Origin: Firmicutes bacterium CAG:882
GTDB lineage: Bacteria; Bacillota; Clostridia; Lachnospirales; Lachnospiraceae
Assembly: GCA_000435595.1 (NCBI GenBank)
Contig: FR895428.1
Location: 1-64,000 of the forward strand
Length of the DNA stretch: 64,000 nt
Direction: 5' to 3'
Positions 43,064-51,020 of this stretch are shown piece after piece (the stretch's first letter is position 1; the number at the start of each line of letters is the position of its first letter). The position numbers and the translations under genes are program-made. The notes beneath the pieces were generated by a model that saw only the letters and a program-made list of their open reading frames with translations, was not told where the DNA came from and made no database searches.

Positions 43064-45541
43064 TTATTTTTTAATCGTATACAACTCCCCCACAAGCTCA
43101 AGATTAGGGTTGTAATACATATCTCCCGCGATTAGTGCAGCCCGCCACTTGTCAATAAAGTGCATTATCTCTCCGCCAAAGCGCTCCTGCTTCTTTCCTG
43201 TATCCTCGGCACCTCTTGACTTGTACTCATAATGGTGAAGCTTTGCGTGCGGATCATAGATAATCTTATATCCTGCCGCCCTCACTTTCATACAATAATC
43301 AATGTCGTTAAAGGCAACCTCAAAGCTCTCGTCAAGCCCTCCGACCTCATCAAACACACTTCTCTTTGTGAGAAGGCATGCCGCCGTCACGGCAGAGAGT
43401 TCCTGTGAAAGCACAGCCCTTGCAAAGTAGCCGTACACATCATCGCCTATTCCCGTAAATGCATGTCCTGCAACACCCTGATAGCCTATAATTACTCCCG
43501 CATGCTGAACCGTGTCATCATCGTAGAGAAGCTTTGCTCCTACGATACCAACCTCTGCTCTCTGACACTGTGCAAGCATACATCTTAAGCTGTCCGGTTC
43601 AATCACGGATGTATCATTGTTGAGAAGCAATATATACTCTCCCTTCGCATACCTTGCTCCGAAATTGTTTATTGCGGAATAGTTGAATATCCCGTCCCAC
43701 TTTACAAGCTTAAATTTATCACCGTATTTCTTCTCAAGCTCTTTGTATCCCTCAAAGGTATCTTCCAGCACACTGTTATTTTCAACCACAATATACTCGA
43801 CATTGTGATAATTATTGACATTTTCCATAGATTCGAGGCAGCGTGTCAAATCGTCCAAATGATCCTTGTTAGGTATTATAACTGATACAAGCGGTTTCTC
43901 GGTAAGCTTATACCTTATATCGTAAAAGCCCGGTGCCACGCCATTCTTTACCTCACCATCAATTCCCATTCTCTTCAGGTGGGCACTCACCGCATTAACG
44001 CCTGCCGTGTTCGCATAGGTCTTGGTTGATGCACTCTTTGCGGTTGAATTATCATTGATTCTCCAGTGATACAGTATTCTCGGGATATGGCGCACACATT
44101 CTGCCTTTTCAACACATCTCAGCACATAATCATGATCCTGCGAACCATTGAACTGTGTATAAAGCCCCCCCACCTTGTCTGCCAAGCTCTTTTTTACAAC
44201 GCTGAGGTGGCATATATAATTGTTGGAACGCAAAAGCTCCATATTAAGGTCAGACTTAAAATGTGCCTCTGTGTGGTGCCCTGTCGCCTCGATAATCTTA
44301 TCCTCATCCGAATATATAAAATCTGCCTGCGGATATCTCTCAAGCTCACGCATACACTCAAATAATGCTGTCGGATGCAGTTCATCATCATGGTCGCCGA
44401 ACACAATAAAGTCTCCGTCAGCCATACTCATAGCCGCATTGGTATTCTCGGCAATTCCAAGATTATTCTCAAGCTTTATATACTTAACCTTGTCCTCACC
44501 ATACTTTTCAACATACGGTTTTACCACATTCTCAACCGTATATCCGTCACCGCTTCCGTCCGCTAAGCATATCTGCCAGTTGTCATAGGTCTGTGCCACT
44601 ATTGAGTCGAGCATCAACGTAAAGAACTTTACATCAGGTCTGTAGACAGGAATAAGTATCGAAAACTTATAATTTGACGCAAATTTATAATCCCGCTGCT
44701 CCTTAAGTCTCGCTTCATTCGGATTTATCTTGTTAAAATAAATGTTTGTCGGGTCCTTTATCGATTTTCCGGTAAGCTTACCGACCGCCTTTACAATGAA
44801 TCTCTTCATTCCGTACATGGCTATATAGTTTCTTGCCCTGGTTATATAATCATTGCGCTTATCCTCAGCAAGCCTTACACTTCGCCTCTGCTGCCCGGAT
44901 GAATCACGGTTCACAACCACACCTATGCTTCCCCTTCTGCCTCCTGATTCTGATGTAATCCTTATGCTTCGTACATCAGTATCCTCAACCGTCAGTTCAA
45001 AGCCACAGTTCCTGTTGAGCTCACCCTCAAAATATCTGCTCACCATATCAGCTCTTGTAAAATAATCCGCCTTATACTCAAGCTCTTTTTTTTCTGCGTA
45101 CACACTTAGCTTCAGCTCTCCTGCCGATTCCGCCCAGCCTGTAATCTTGATGGTTTTCGTTCTTTCATCAGCCTGCACTCCGATAAGATTAATTTCTATG
45201 AGATTTCTCAGGTATTCAATCTGTGCTGAAGATATATTTATCTCCTCAATGCCTGAAGGGTAAGTATCCTTTGTGAGAATAATCTTCACATTTTTTACTT
45301 TCTCTGGCAGGTTAATACACAGATTGTATTCACCGTCAAACTCAGGTTCGGCATTTTTATACACAAAAAGCAGAGGCGTATGCGGGTTTTCCACAATCTC
45401 CACCTCTGTTTCAATTCCATTAACGTAGGAAACAGCCTTAACATCCTTCATGTAATCCCTACATGAGCCCGTCTGGATGATAAGCCTGTTGCTGTCTCGT
45501 AAATCTATTCTTTTTTTATATATAAATATGAACTTGTCCAA
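43064..45541 (-). CDS. Bifunctional two-domain GT2 glycosyltransferase with N-terminal beta module
   Basis: 825 residues. Residues 1-215 are beta-rich and include IKITGWAESAGEL and a RADMVSRYFEGEL stretch, typical of accessory modules on clostridial and lactobacillal glycan synthases. The first GT-A domain (292-520) has DHDD (383-386) and SDED (411-414). The second (549-790) has VSVIIPNKDHLDD and NNDT (641-644). Both appear active, so it may add two sugars. It starts at TTG with AGGAGG six bases upstream; the nearby ATG is out of frame and gives only a ~13-codon peptide. It ends the rfb/ABC gene run, 10 bp after the small membrane protein. Confidence 0.9.
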   Translation of the reverse strand: MDKFIFIYKKRIDLRDSNRLIIQTGSCRDYMKDVKAVSYVNGIETEVEIVENPHTPLLFVYKNAEPEFDGEYNLCINLPEKVKNVKIILTKDTYPSGIEEINISSAQIEYLRNLIEINLIGVQADERTKTIKITGWAESAGELKLSVYAEKKELEYKADYFTRADMVSRYFEGELNRNCGFELTVEDTDVRSIRITSESGGRRGSIGVVVNRDSSGQQRRSVRLAEDKRNDYITRARNYIAMYGMKRFIVKAVGKLTGKSIKDPTNIYFNKINPNEARLKEQRDYKFASNYKFSILIPVYRPDVKFFTLMLDSIVAQTYDNWQICLADGSGDGYTVENVVKPYVEKYGEDKVKYIKLENNLGIAENTNAAMSMADGDFIVFGDHDDELHPTALFECMRELERYPQADFIYSDEDKIIEATGHHTEAHFKSDLNMELLRSNNYICHLSVVKKSLADKVGGLYTQFNGSQDHDYVLRCVEKAECVRHIPRILYHWRINDNSTAKSASTKTYANTAGVNAVSAHLKRMGIDGEVKNGVAPGFYDIRYKLTEKPLVSVIIPNKDHLDDLTRCLESMENVNNYHNVEYIVVENNSVLEDTFEGYKELEKKYGDKFKLVKWDGIFNYSAINNFGARYAKGEYILLLNNDTSVIEPDSLRCMLAQCQRAEVGIVGAKLLYDDDTVQHAGVIIGYQGVAGHAFTGIGDDVYGYFARAVLSQELSAVTAACLLTKRSVFDEVGGLDESFEVAFNDIDYCMKVRAAGYKIIYDPHAKLHHYEYKSRGAEDTGKKQERFGGEIMHFIDKWRAALIAGDMYYNPNLELVGELYTIKK

Positions 45542-45551
45542 GCCATGCCTC

Positions 45552-45755
45552 CTAATTTCTGAACAACCTGTTGATTATAATCCAAAAAGCCGTCAGATAT
45601 ATTCCGATAAAGAGCATCATGATAAATGTCTCTAAATTGAACGGGCTCACACTGACAGTGAACCCGCCCTTTATATGGAACTTTGGAAGGAGAGCATAAA
45701 AATATGAAAAAGCAATATATAAAGCGGCAAGCACTGTTCTTTTTACATATTTCAT
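45552..45755 (-). CDS. Small two-helix membrane protein in the exporter operon
   Basis: 67 residues with two predicted membrane helices (~8-25 and ~45-63) separated by a short loop (KFHIKGGFTVSVSPFNLET). GAGGAG precedes the ATG. It sits 18 bp after the ABC ATPase and 10 bp before the 825-residue GT2, so it is clearly part of the operon. I do not recognise a family; by position it could be an accessory subunit of the exporter or a glycosyltransferase anchor. Confidence 0.7.
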   Translation of the reverse strand: MKYVKRTVLAALYIAFSYFYALLPKFHIKGGFTVSVSPFNLETFIMMLFIGIYLTAFWIIINRLFRN

Positions 45756-45773
45756 TGCTGATATCTCCTCTCT

Positions 45774-46538
45774 TTATTTTCCACCATACAGCTCCTCATA
45801 CTGAGCACATATCTCCTTGGTATCGCCGTAGGCTCTAAGCTTTCCATGCTCAAGCCATACAACCTTCCCACATACCATCTTTACCTGTTCTATACTGTGT
45901 GATACGAACAGAACCGTCGTACCCATCCGCATCATCTCTTCTATCCTGTCTATACACTTCTGCTGGAACTTAGAATCTCCCACTGCCAGAACCTCATCCA
46001 CAATAAGTATATCCGGTTTTCCGATAGTTGCAATTGAAAATGCAAGTCTTGATGTCATACCCGATGAAAAATTCTTAACAGGTACGTCCATGAAATCATA
46101 GAGCTCCGCGAAATCAACTATCTCATCATATACATCCCTCATAAAAGACCTTGGATGTCCCAAAAGTGCTCCATTCAGGTAAATATTCTCTCTTGCCGTG
46201 AGATCGGAATCGAATCCTGCTCCAAGCTCAATAAGCGGAGCTACATCACCATATACCCTGACCGTGCCGTCAGTCGGCTTTAATACTCCTGCTATAACCT
46301 TAAGCATTGTACTTTTTCCGCTTCCGTTAAGTCCGATAAGTCCTATTGACTCGCCTCTTTTAACCGTGAAGTTCACATCCTTGAGTGCCCAGAATTCGTC
46401 AAAATGTAAATTTCCCTTAATTCTGCGCACAACATATTCTTTCAGACTGTCAACTCTCTCTCTGGCAAGATTAAAGCAGCGCGATACATTATTAACTTCT
46501 ATTATGATATCATTGTTTAATGACATATTATTTTCCAT
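45774..46538 (-). CDS. Polysaccharide ABC exporter, ATP-binding protein (Wzt/RgpD-like)
   Basis: 254 residues. Walker A is GLNGSGKST, the Q-loop region is LIELGAGFDSDLTARENIYLNGALLG (shown by its key start and end residues), the signature is NFSSGMTSRL, and Walker B is ILIVDEVLAVGD, all in the form typical of the teichoic acid/O-antigen export group. Unlike classic Wzt or RgpD it ends right after the nucleotide-binding domain, with no C-terminal glycan-recognition domain. It powers export of the undecaprenyl-linked glycan with the permease encoded 17 bp upstream. Confidence 0.93.
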   Translation of the reverse strand: MENNMSLNNDIIIEVNNVSRCFNLARERVDSLKEYVVRRIKGNLHFDEFWALKDVNFTVKRGESIGLIGLNGSGKSTMLKVIAGVLKPTDGTVRVYGDVAPLIELGAGFDSDLTARENIYLNGALLGHPRSFMRDVYDEIVDFAELYDFMDVPVKNFSSGMTSRLAFSIATIGKPDILIVDEVLAVGDSKFQQKCIDRIEEMMRMGTTVLFVSHSIEQVKMVCGKVVWLEHGKLRAYGDTKEICAQYEELYGGK

Positions 46539-46555
46539 ACTGCAAATTCTCCGCC

Positions 46556-47335
46556 TTACAAATAGAGTATAAACTCATCCTGCTTTTTATAGAATACCCA
46601 CACGCCAAGCACCAGAATCAATGCACTCGGTATTATCGACATGAGTATCGTGTACAAATCCGGCATGGAATTATACATCATAAATCCTCTGAACATGACA
46701 AGTATATTCGTTACCGGATTAATCTTAACAATAGTCTGCAGCACATTTCCAAGAATATCAAGCGGATACATTATAGGTGCAAGATATATAAAGCCTGTCA
46801 GAAAAACCGAATACAGATGGACTATATCCCTGTATTTTACAGACAATGCTGCAAGTATAAAACCAACACCCATTGAGAACATAATCATAATGACTATAGG
46901 TATCGCGGACAGGAACATCGTGTAATGAAGCGGTGTCCTGAGCACAACCATCACTATGAGCAGTGCCGCATATGCTGCAAATATGTTGATTGAACACGAC
47001 AGTATTCTTGACAGCACAAATATATACTTAGGCACATACACCTTTTTTATCAATGCAGCGCTGTTGATAATCGAATTCATTGACGCCTGTGTTGACTCAG
47101 AAAAGAAATTATACAATACCTGTCCACAGAGAATATATATAGGATAATTCTCAACGGCAAATCCAAAAATACGTGAAAATACCGCCGAGAGAATTATCAT
47201 CATGAACAATGGGTTTAAAAGAGTCCACAACACACCGAGCACCGAACGACGATATTTATTTTTTATGTCCCGCGAAACCAGCTCAAATAAAAGAGGTCTG
47301 AACTTGGCGAAATTGGCTCTTACTGAATGATGCAT
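46556..47335 (-). CDS. Polysaccharide ABC exporter, permease (Wzm/TagG/RgpC-like)
   Basis: 259 residues with six membrane helices and the ABC2-type signature: LVSRDIKNKYRRSVLGVLW followed by LLNPLFMMIILSAVF, and YLAPIMYPLDIL near the fifth helix. It forms the channel that moves a lipid-linked polysaccharide to the outer face. It lies between rfbC (18 bp) and the ATPase gene (17 bp), so synthesis of dTDP-rhamnose and export are co-expressed. Confidence 0.94.
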   Translation of the reverse strand: MHHSVRANFAKFRPLLFELVSRDIKNKYRRSVLGVLWTLLNPLFMMIILSAVFSRIFGFAVENYPIYILCGQVLYNFFSESTQASMNSIINSAALIKKVYVPKYIFVLSRILSCSINIFAAYAALLIVMVVLRTPLHYTMFLSAIPIVIMIMFSMGVGFILAALSVKYRDIVHLYSVFLTGFIYLAPIMYPLDILGNVLQTIVKINPVTNILVMFRGFMMYNSMPDLYTILMSIIPSALILVLGVWVFYKKQDEFILYL

Positions 47336-47353
47336 TGTAAACCTTCCTCAAAC

Positions 47354-47938
47354 TTAGTTATTTTTCTTAGCAGCCACATACTCCGCAAGTGTTCCCCACT
47401 TAGTATCCTTGTCAGAGAATATAAGCTCCATTCCTTCAGGGATAGGCCACTTTACGCCCACCTCGGAATCATTCCATATAATACCGCCCTCATCGTTAGG
47501 ATGATAAAAATCGGTACACTTATATGCGAACTCTGCAGTATCAGATAATACAACAAAGCCATGTGCAAAATTCTTCGGAATAAAGAACTGCTTCTTGTTC
47601 TCCTCTGACAGCTCAACACCGTACCACCTGCCGAAAGTCTTTGAGCCTTCTCTCAAATCAACGGCAACATCGAACACCTTTCCTCTCGCTGCTCTCACAA
47701 GCTTATCCTGAGGAAACTGCTTCTGAAAATGAAGTCCTCTGATAACGCCCTTCTTAGAGCCTGACTGATTATCCTGAACGAACTGCATGTCAATTCCTGC
47801 AGCAGCATAATCATTATAGTTGTATACCTCATAGAAATATCCTCTCGCATCACCGAACACCTTCGGCTCGATAACCCTGAGTCCTTCTATCTCCACTCCG
47901 TCCTCTGTATAACATTTACTTACAGTAATCTGTCCCAT
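47354..47938 (-). CDS. rfbC: dTDP-4-dehydrorhamnose 3,5-epimerase
   Basis: 194 residues. Cupin fold with VIEPKVFGDARGYFYEVYN, VQDNQSGSKKGVIRGLHFQ holding the catalytic His, and PKNFAHGFVVLSD. It is the third enzyme of dTDP-L-rhamnose synthesis, acting on dTDP-4-keto-6-deoxyglucose. GAGG precedes the ATG. Gene order in the direction of transcription is rfbD, rfbB, rfbA, rfbC. Confidence 0.96.
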   Translation of the reverse strand: MGQITVSKCYTEDGVEIEGLRVIEPKVFGDARGYFYEVYNYNDYAAAGIDMQFVQDNQSGSKKGVIRGLHFQKQFPQDKLVRAARGKVFDVAVDLREGSKTFGRWYGVELSEENKKQFFIPKNFAHGFVVLSDTAEFAYKCTDFYHPNDEGGIIWNDSEVGVKWPIPEGMELIFSDKDTKWGTLAEYVAAKKNN

Positions 47939-48010
47939 TTAGCAACCTCGCATATTATGATGTTAGGGTCAAAAGGTATTTTGCCCCCAATGATACCGTT
48001 AATATTGATT

Positions 48011-48880
48011 TTAAAGACCGTTGGCAACCTCTAAAAGATATTTGCCGTAAGCAGTCTTAAGAAGAGGCTGTGCAAGTGCAACAAGCTGCTCCCTGTCAAT
48101 GAAGCCTCTCTTGTATGCAATCTCCTCTATACAGGAAATATAAAGTCCCTGTCTCTTCTGGAATGCCGCAACGAAGTCTGCCGCATCAAGGAGGGCATCG
48201 TGGTTGCCCGTGTCAAGCCATGCAAAACCTCTTCCGAGTGTCTCAACCTGAAGCGTTCCGCGGCTTAAGTACTCATTATTGATGCTGGTTATCTCTATCT
48301 CACCTCTTGCTGAAGGCTTGACATTCTTAGCAATCTCAACAACATCGTTGTCGTAGAAATAAAGTCCCGGAACAGCATAGTTAGACTTCGGATGCTCAGG
48401 CTTCTCCTCTATCGAGAGTGCCTTTCCCGTCTCGTCGAACTCAACAACTCCGTATTCTCTCGGATCCCTTACATAATATCCGAATATTGTTGCACCGCTC
48501 TCTCTTGCCGCAACCTTCTGAAGAACCTTGGAAAAGCTCTGTCCATAGAAGATGTTGTCTCCGAGCACAAGTGCAACTCTGTCGCTTCCGATGAACTTCT
48601 CTCCGATAATGAATGCATCGGCGAGTCCTCTGGGTGTCTCCTGAACCGCATACTCAAGGTTCATTCCGAGCTGGCTTCCGTCGCCTAACAGCTCCTTAAA
48701 TACAGGTAAATCCCTCGGTGTTGAGATGATGAGCACCTCTCTTATGCCCGCAAGCATAAGCGTCGAGAGAGGATAATATATCATCGGCTTATCATAGACA
48801 GGCATAATCTGCTTTGAGATAGCCTTGGTAAGCGGGTAAAGTCTTGTTCCGGAACCTCCGGCGAGTATAATTCCCTTCAT
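48011..48880 (-). CDS. rfbA: Glucose-1-phosphate thymidylyltransferase
   Basis: 289 residues, the usual RfbA length. The N-terminal nucleotidyltransferase signature is ILAGGSGTRLYPLTKAISKQ, with VLGDNIFYG and the EKPEHPKSNYAVPGLYFYD segment. It makes dTDP-glucose from glucose-1-P and dTTP, the first step of the rhamnose pathway, drawing on the phosphohexomutase encoded at 34139. Confidence 0.97.
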   Translation of the reverse strand: MKGIILAGGSGTRLYPLTKAISKQIMPVYDKPMIYYPLSTLMLAGIREVLIISTPRDLPVFKELLGDGSQLGMNLEYAVQETPRGLADAFIIGEKFIGSDRVALVLGDNIFYGQSFSKVLQKVAARESGATIFGYYVRDPREYGVVEFDETGKALSIEEKPEHPKSNYAVPGLYFYDNDVVEIAKNVKPSARGEIEITSINNEYLSRGTLQVETLGRGFAWLDTGNHDALLDAADFVAAFQKRQGLYISCIEEIAYKRGFIDREQLVALAQPLLKTAYGKYLLEVANGL

Positions 48881-48937
48881 ATCTTAATCCTTTCCGTAAT
48901 CCTTATTGTAATATTTCTCTAATCCTTACTGCAGGGA

Positions 48938-50017
48938 TTACTTGTACATCTCGGCATAATACTTCTGGTAATCGCCGCTTGTAACATTCTTCATCCAATC
49001 CTCATGCTCGAAATACCACTTGATTGTGAGCCTGATTCCGTCCTTGAACATCGTGTCCGGAACCCAGCCGACTGCCGCCTTAATCTTATCCGGTGCTATC
49101 GCGTAGCGTCTGTCATGTCCCTTGCGGTCCGCAACGTATGTGATAAGCTCCTCGTTAATGTGTGCCTTTCTTGGATCCGAATCAGGAAGCATCTCGTTAA
49201 GTGTCTCAAGAATAATCTTTATAATCTCTATATTCTGCTTCTCATTATGTCCGCCGATATTATATCTCTCGCCAAGAACACCCTGCTCCTGAACCATATC
49301 GATAGCCTTCGCATGGTCCTCAACGTAAAGCCAGTCTCTTACGTTCTTTCCGTCACCGTATACGGGAAGCTTCTTTCCCGAAAGTGCATTGTTGATTATA
49401 AGCGGAATGAGCTTCTCCGGGAACTGGTAAGGTCCGTAGTTGTTGCTGCAGTTGGTTATATTTGCAGGGAAATGATATGTGTCAATGTATGCCTTTACAA
49501 GCATATCTGAGGAAGCCTTGCTTGCTGAATACGGGCTGTGCGGGTCAATAGGAGTTGTCTCATAGAAGAATGCGGTATCATCATCAGGAAGTGAACCGTA
49601 TACCTCGTCAGTTGATACATGGAGGAACTTCTTTCCCTCCTTATATGAGCCGTCAGGAAGCTCCCATGCCTTCTTGGCCGCATTGAGCATAACCGCCGTT
49701 CCGAGCACGTTCGTCTTAACGAATACCTCAGGGTTCTTGATGCTTCTGTCAACATGGCTCTCGGCAGCGAAATGAACAACTCTGTCAATATCGTTCCCGG
49801 CAAATATCTTCTCTATTGCCTCCTTATCGCAGATATCAGCCTTAACAAAGGTGTAGTTAGGCTTATCGGCGATGTCCTTAAGATTCTCAAGATTTCCGGC
49901 GTATGTAAGTACATCCACGTTGATAATGCGGATAGTGTCCCCATACTTCTTAAACATATAATGAATATAATTAGAACCGATAAAACCGGCTCCTCCGGTT
50001 ACAAGGTAAGTTCTCAT
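48938..50017 (-). CDS. rfbB: dTDP-glucose 4,6-dehydratase
   Basis: 359 residues. An extended SDR enzyme with NAD-binding VTGGAGFIGSNYIH, HFAAESHVDRSI, the STDEVYGSL loop and catalytic YSASKASSD. It converts dTDP-glucose to the 4-keto-6-deoxy sugar. It lies 57 bp before rfbA and 55 bp after rfbD. Confidence 0.97.
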   Translation of the reverse strand: MRTYLVTGGAGFIGSNYIHYMFKKYGDTIRIINVDVLTYAGNLENLKDIADKPNYTFVKADICDKEAIEKIFAGNDIDRVVHFAAESHVDRSIKNPEVFVKTNVLGTAVMLNAAKKAWELPDGSYKEGKKFLHVSTDEVYGSLPDDDTAFFYETTPIDPHSPYSASKASSDMLVKAYIDTYHFPANITNCSNNYGPYQFPEKLIPLIINNALSGKKLPVYGDGKNVRDWLYVEDHAKAIDMVQEQGVLGERYNIGGHNEKQNIEIIKIILETLNEMLPDSDPRKAHINEELITYVADRKGHDRRYAIAPDKIKAAVGWVPDTMFKDGIRLTIKWYFEHEDWMKNVTSGDYQKYYAEMYK

Positions 50018-50072
50018 GTCAAAAATTCTCCTTTTATTTTTACATATCCTTCAAAGCATAGCTATGTGTATG

Positions 50073-50939
50073 TTACCATAAGTCTCTGCATAATTCAAGA
50101 TGCTCGTCGAGAGCCTTCTCCCAGTCCGCAAATGTATATCCACCGACAAGACGTAACATATAATTGTCGAGAACCGAATATGCCGGTCTTGAAGCCGAAT
50201 CCGGATGTGCAGCCTGATACTCCTGTGTGCTCACATGGATAACCTTTGTGTTCTTTCCGGTCTTTTTAAATATTGCCTCAGTAAAGTCAGCCCATGAGCA
50301 ATATCCCTCGCAGGTTCCATGATAAAGTCCGTAGTTCTCTGTAGGTATAAGCCAGCTTATCGCCCTTGCAAGCTCCATTGCGCTTGTAGGTGAACCTATC
50401 TGATCGTCGACAACAGTTATCTCATCATGTGTCTCCGAAAGCTTGAGCATGGTCCTGAGAAAATTCCTGCCATCACCATACAGCCAAGCTGTACGCACAA
50501 TAAAATAATGTTTTGAAAAATCCTTAACAAAATTCTCTCCCGCAAGCTTGGTAAAACCGTACATGCTCTTTGGTCCCACTGCGTCAAACTCCGTATAAGG
50601 ACTTTTGGCATCTCCGCCAAACACATAATCCGTGGACACATGAACAAGCTTGGCACCGAACTTCTCAGCAGCAATGGCAAGATTCCTTGGTCCGATTGCA
50701 TTAATCTTATATGCGAGTTCTCTGTTCACCTCACAGGCATCAACAGCTGTGTAAGCTGCACAGTTCACAATCGCATAAGGCTTCTCCTTCTCAACAAATG
50801 CCAAGACCGCATCAATATTCGTTATATCAAGCTCCGCAACGTCTGTATTTACAAGCTCATACTCTGAATTTTTCTCTAAAACCTTGTTCATTGCTCTTCC
50901 AAGCTGTCCGTTGCAGCCTGTGATAATTAATTTTTTCAT
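50073..50939 (-). CDS. rfbD: dTDP-4-dehydrorhamnose reductase
   Basis: 288 residues. SDR fold with IITGCNGQLGRAM, VNCAAYTAVDACE, HVSTDYVFGGD and catalytic YGFTKLAGE. It performs the final NADPH-dependent reduction to dTDP-L-rhamnose. The run of all four rhamnose genes implies a rhamnose-containing wall polysaccharide made by the adjacent GT2 enzymes. Confidence 0.96.
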   Translation of the reverse strand: MKKLIITGCNGQLGRAMNKVLEKNSEYELVNTDVAELDITNIDAVLAFVEKEKPYAIVNCAAYTAVDACEVNRELAYKINAIGPRNLAIAAEKFGAKLVHVSTDYVFGGDAKSPYTEFDAVGPKSMYGFTKLAGENFVKDFSKHYFIVRTAWLYGDGRNFLRTMLKLSETHDEITVVDDQIGSPTSAMELARAISWLIPTENYGLYHGTCEGYCSWADFTEAIFKKTGKNTKVIHVSTQEYQAAHPDSASRPAYSVLDNYMLRLVGGYTFADWEKALDEHLELCRDLW

Positions 50940-51020
50940 ATTCTTTCCTTTCCGGATAATTATTTTCCTTTATATTTGTTAATGATATCCGCAATCCGCT
51001 TTGCTGCCTGCCCATATATT

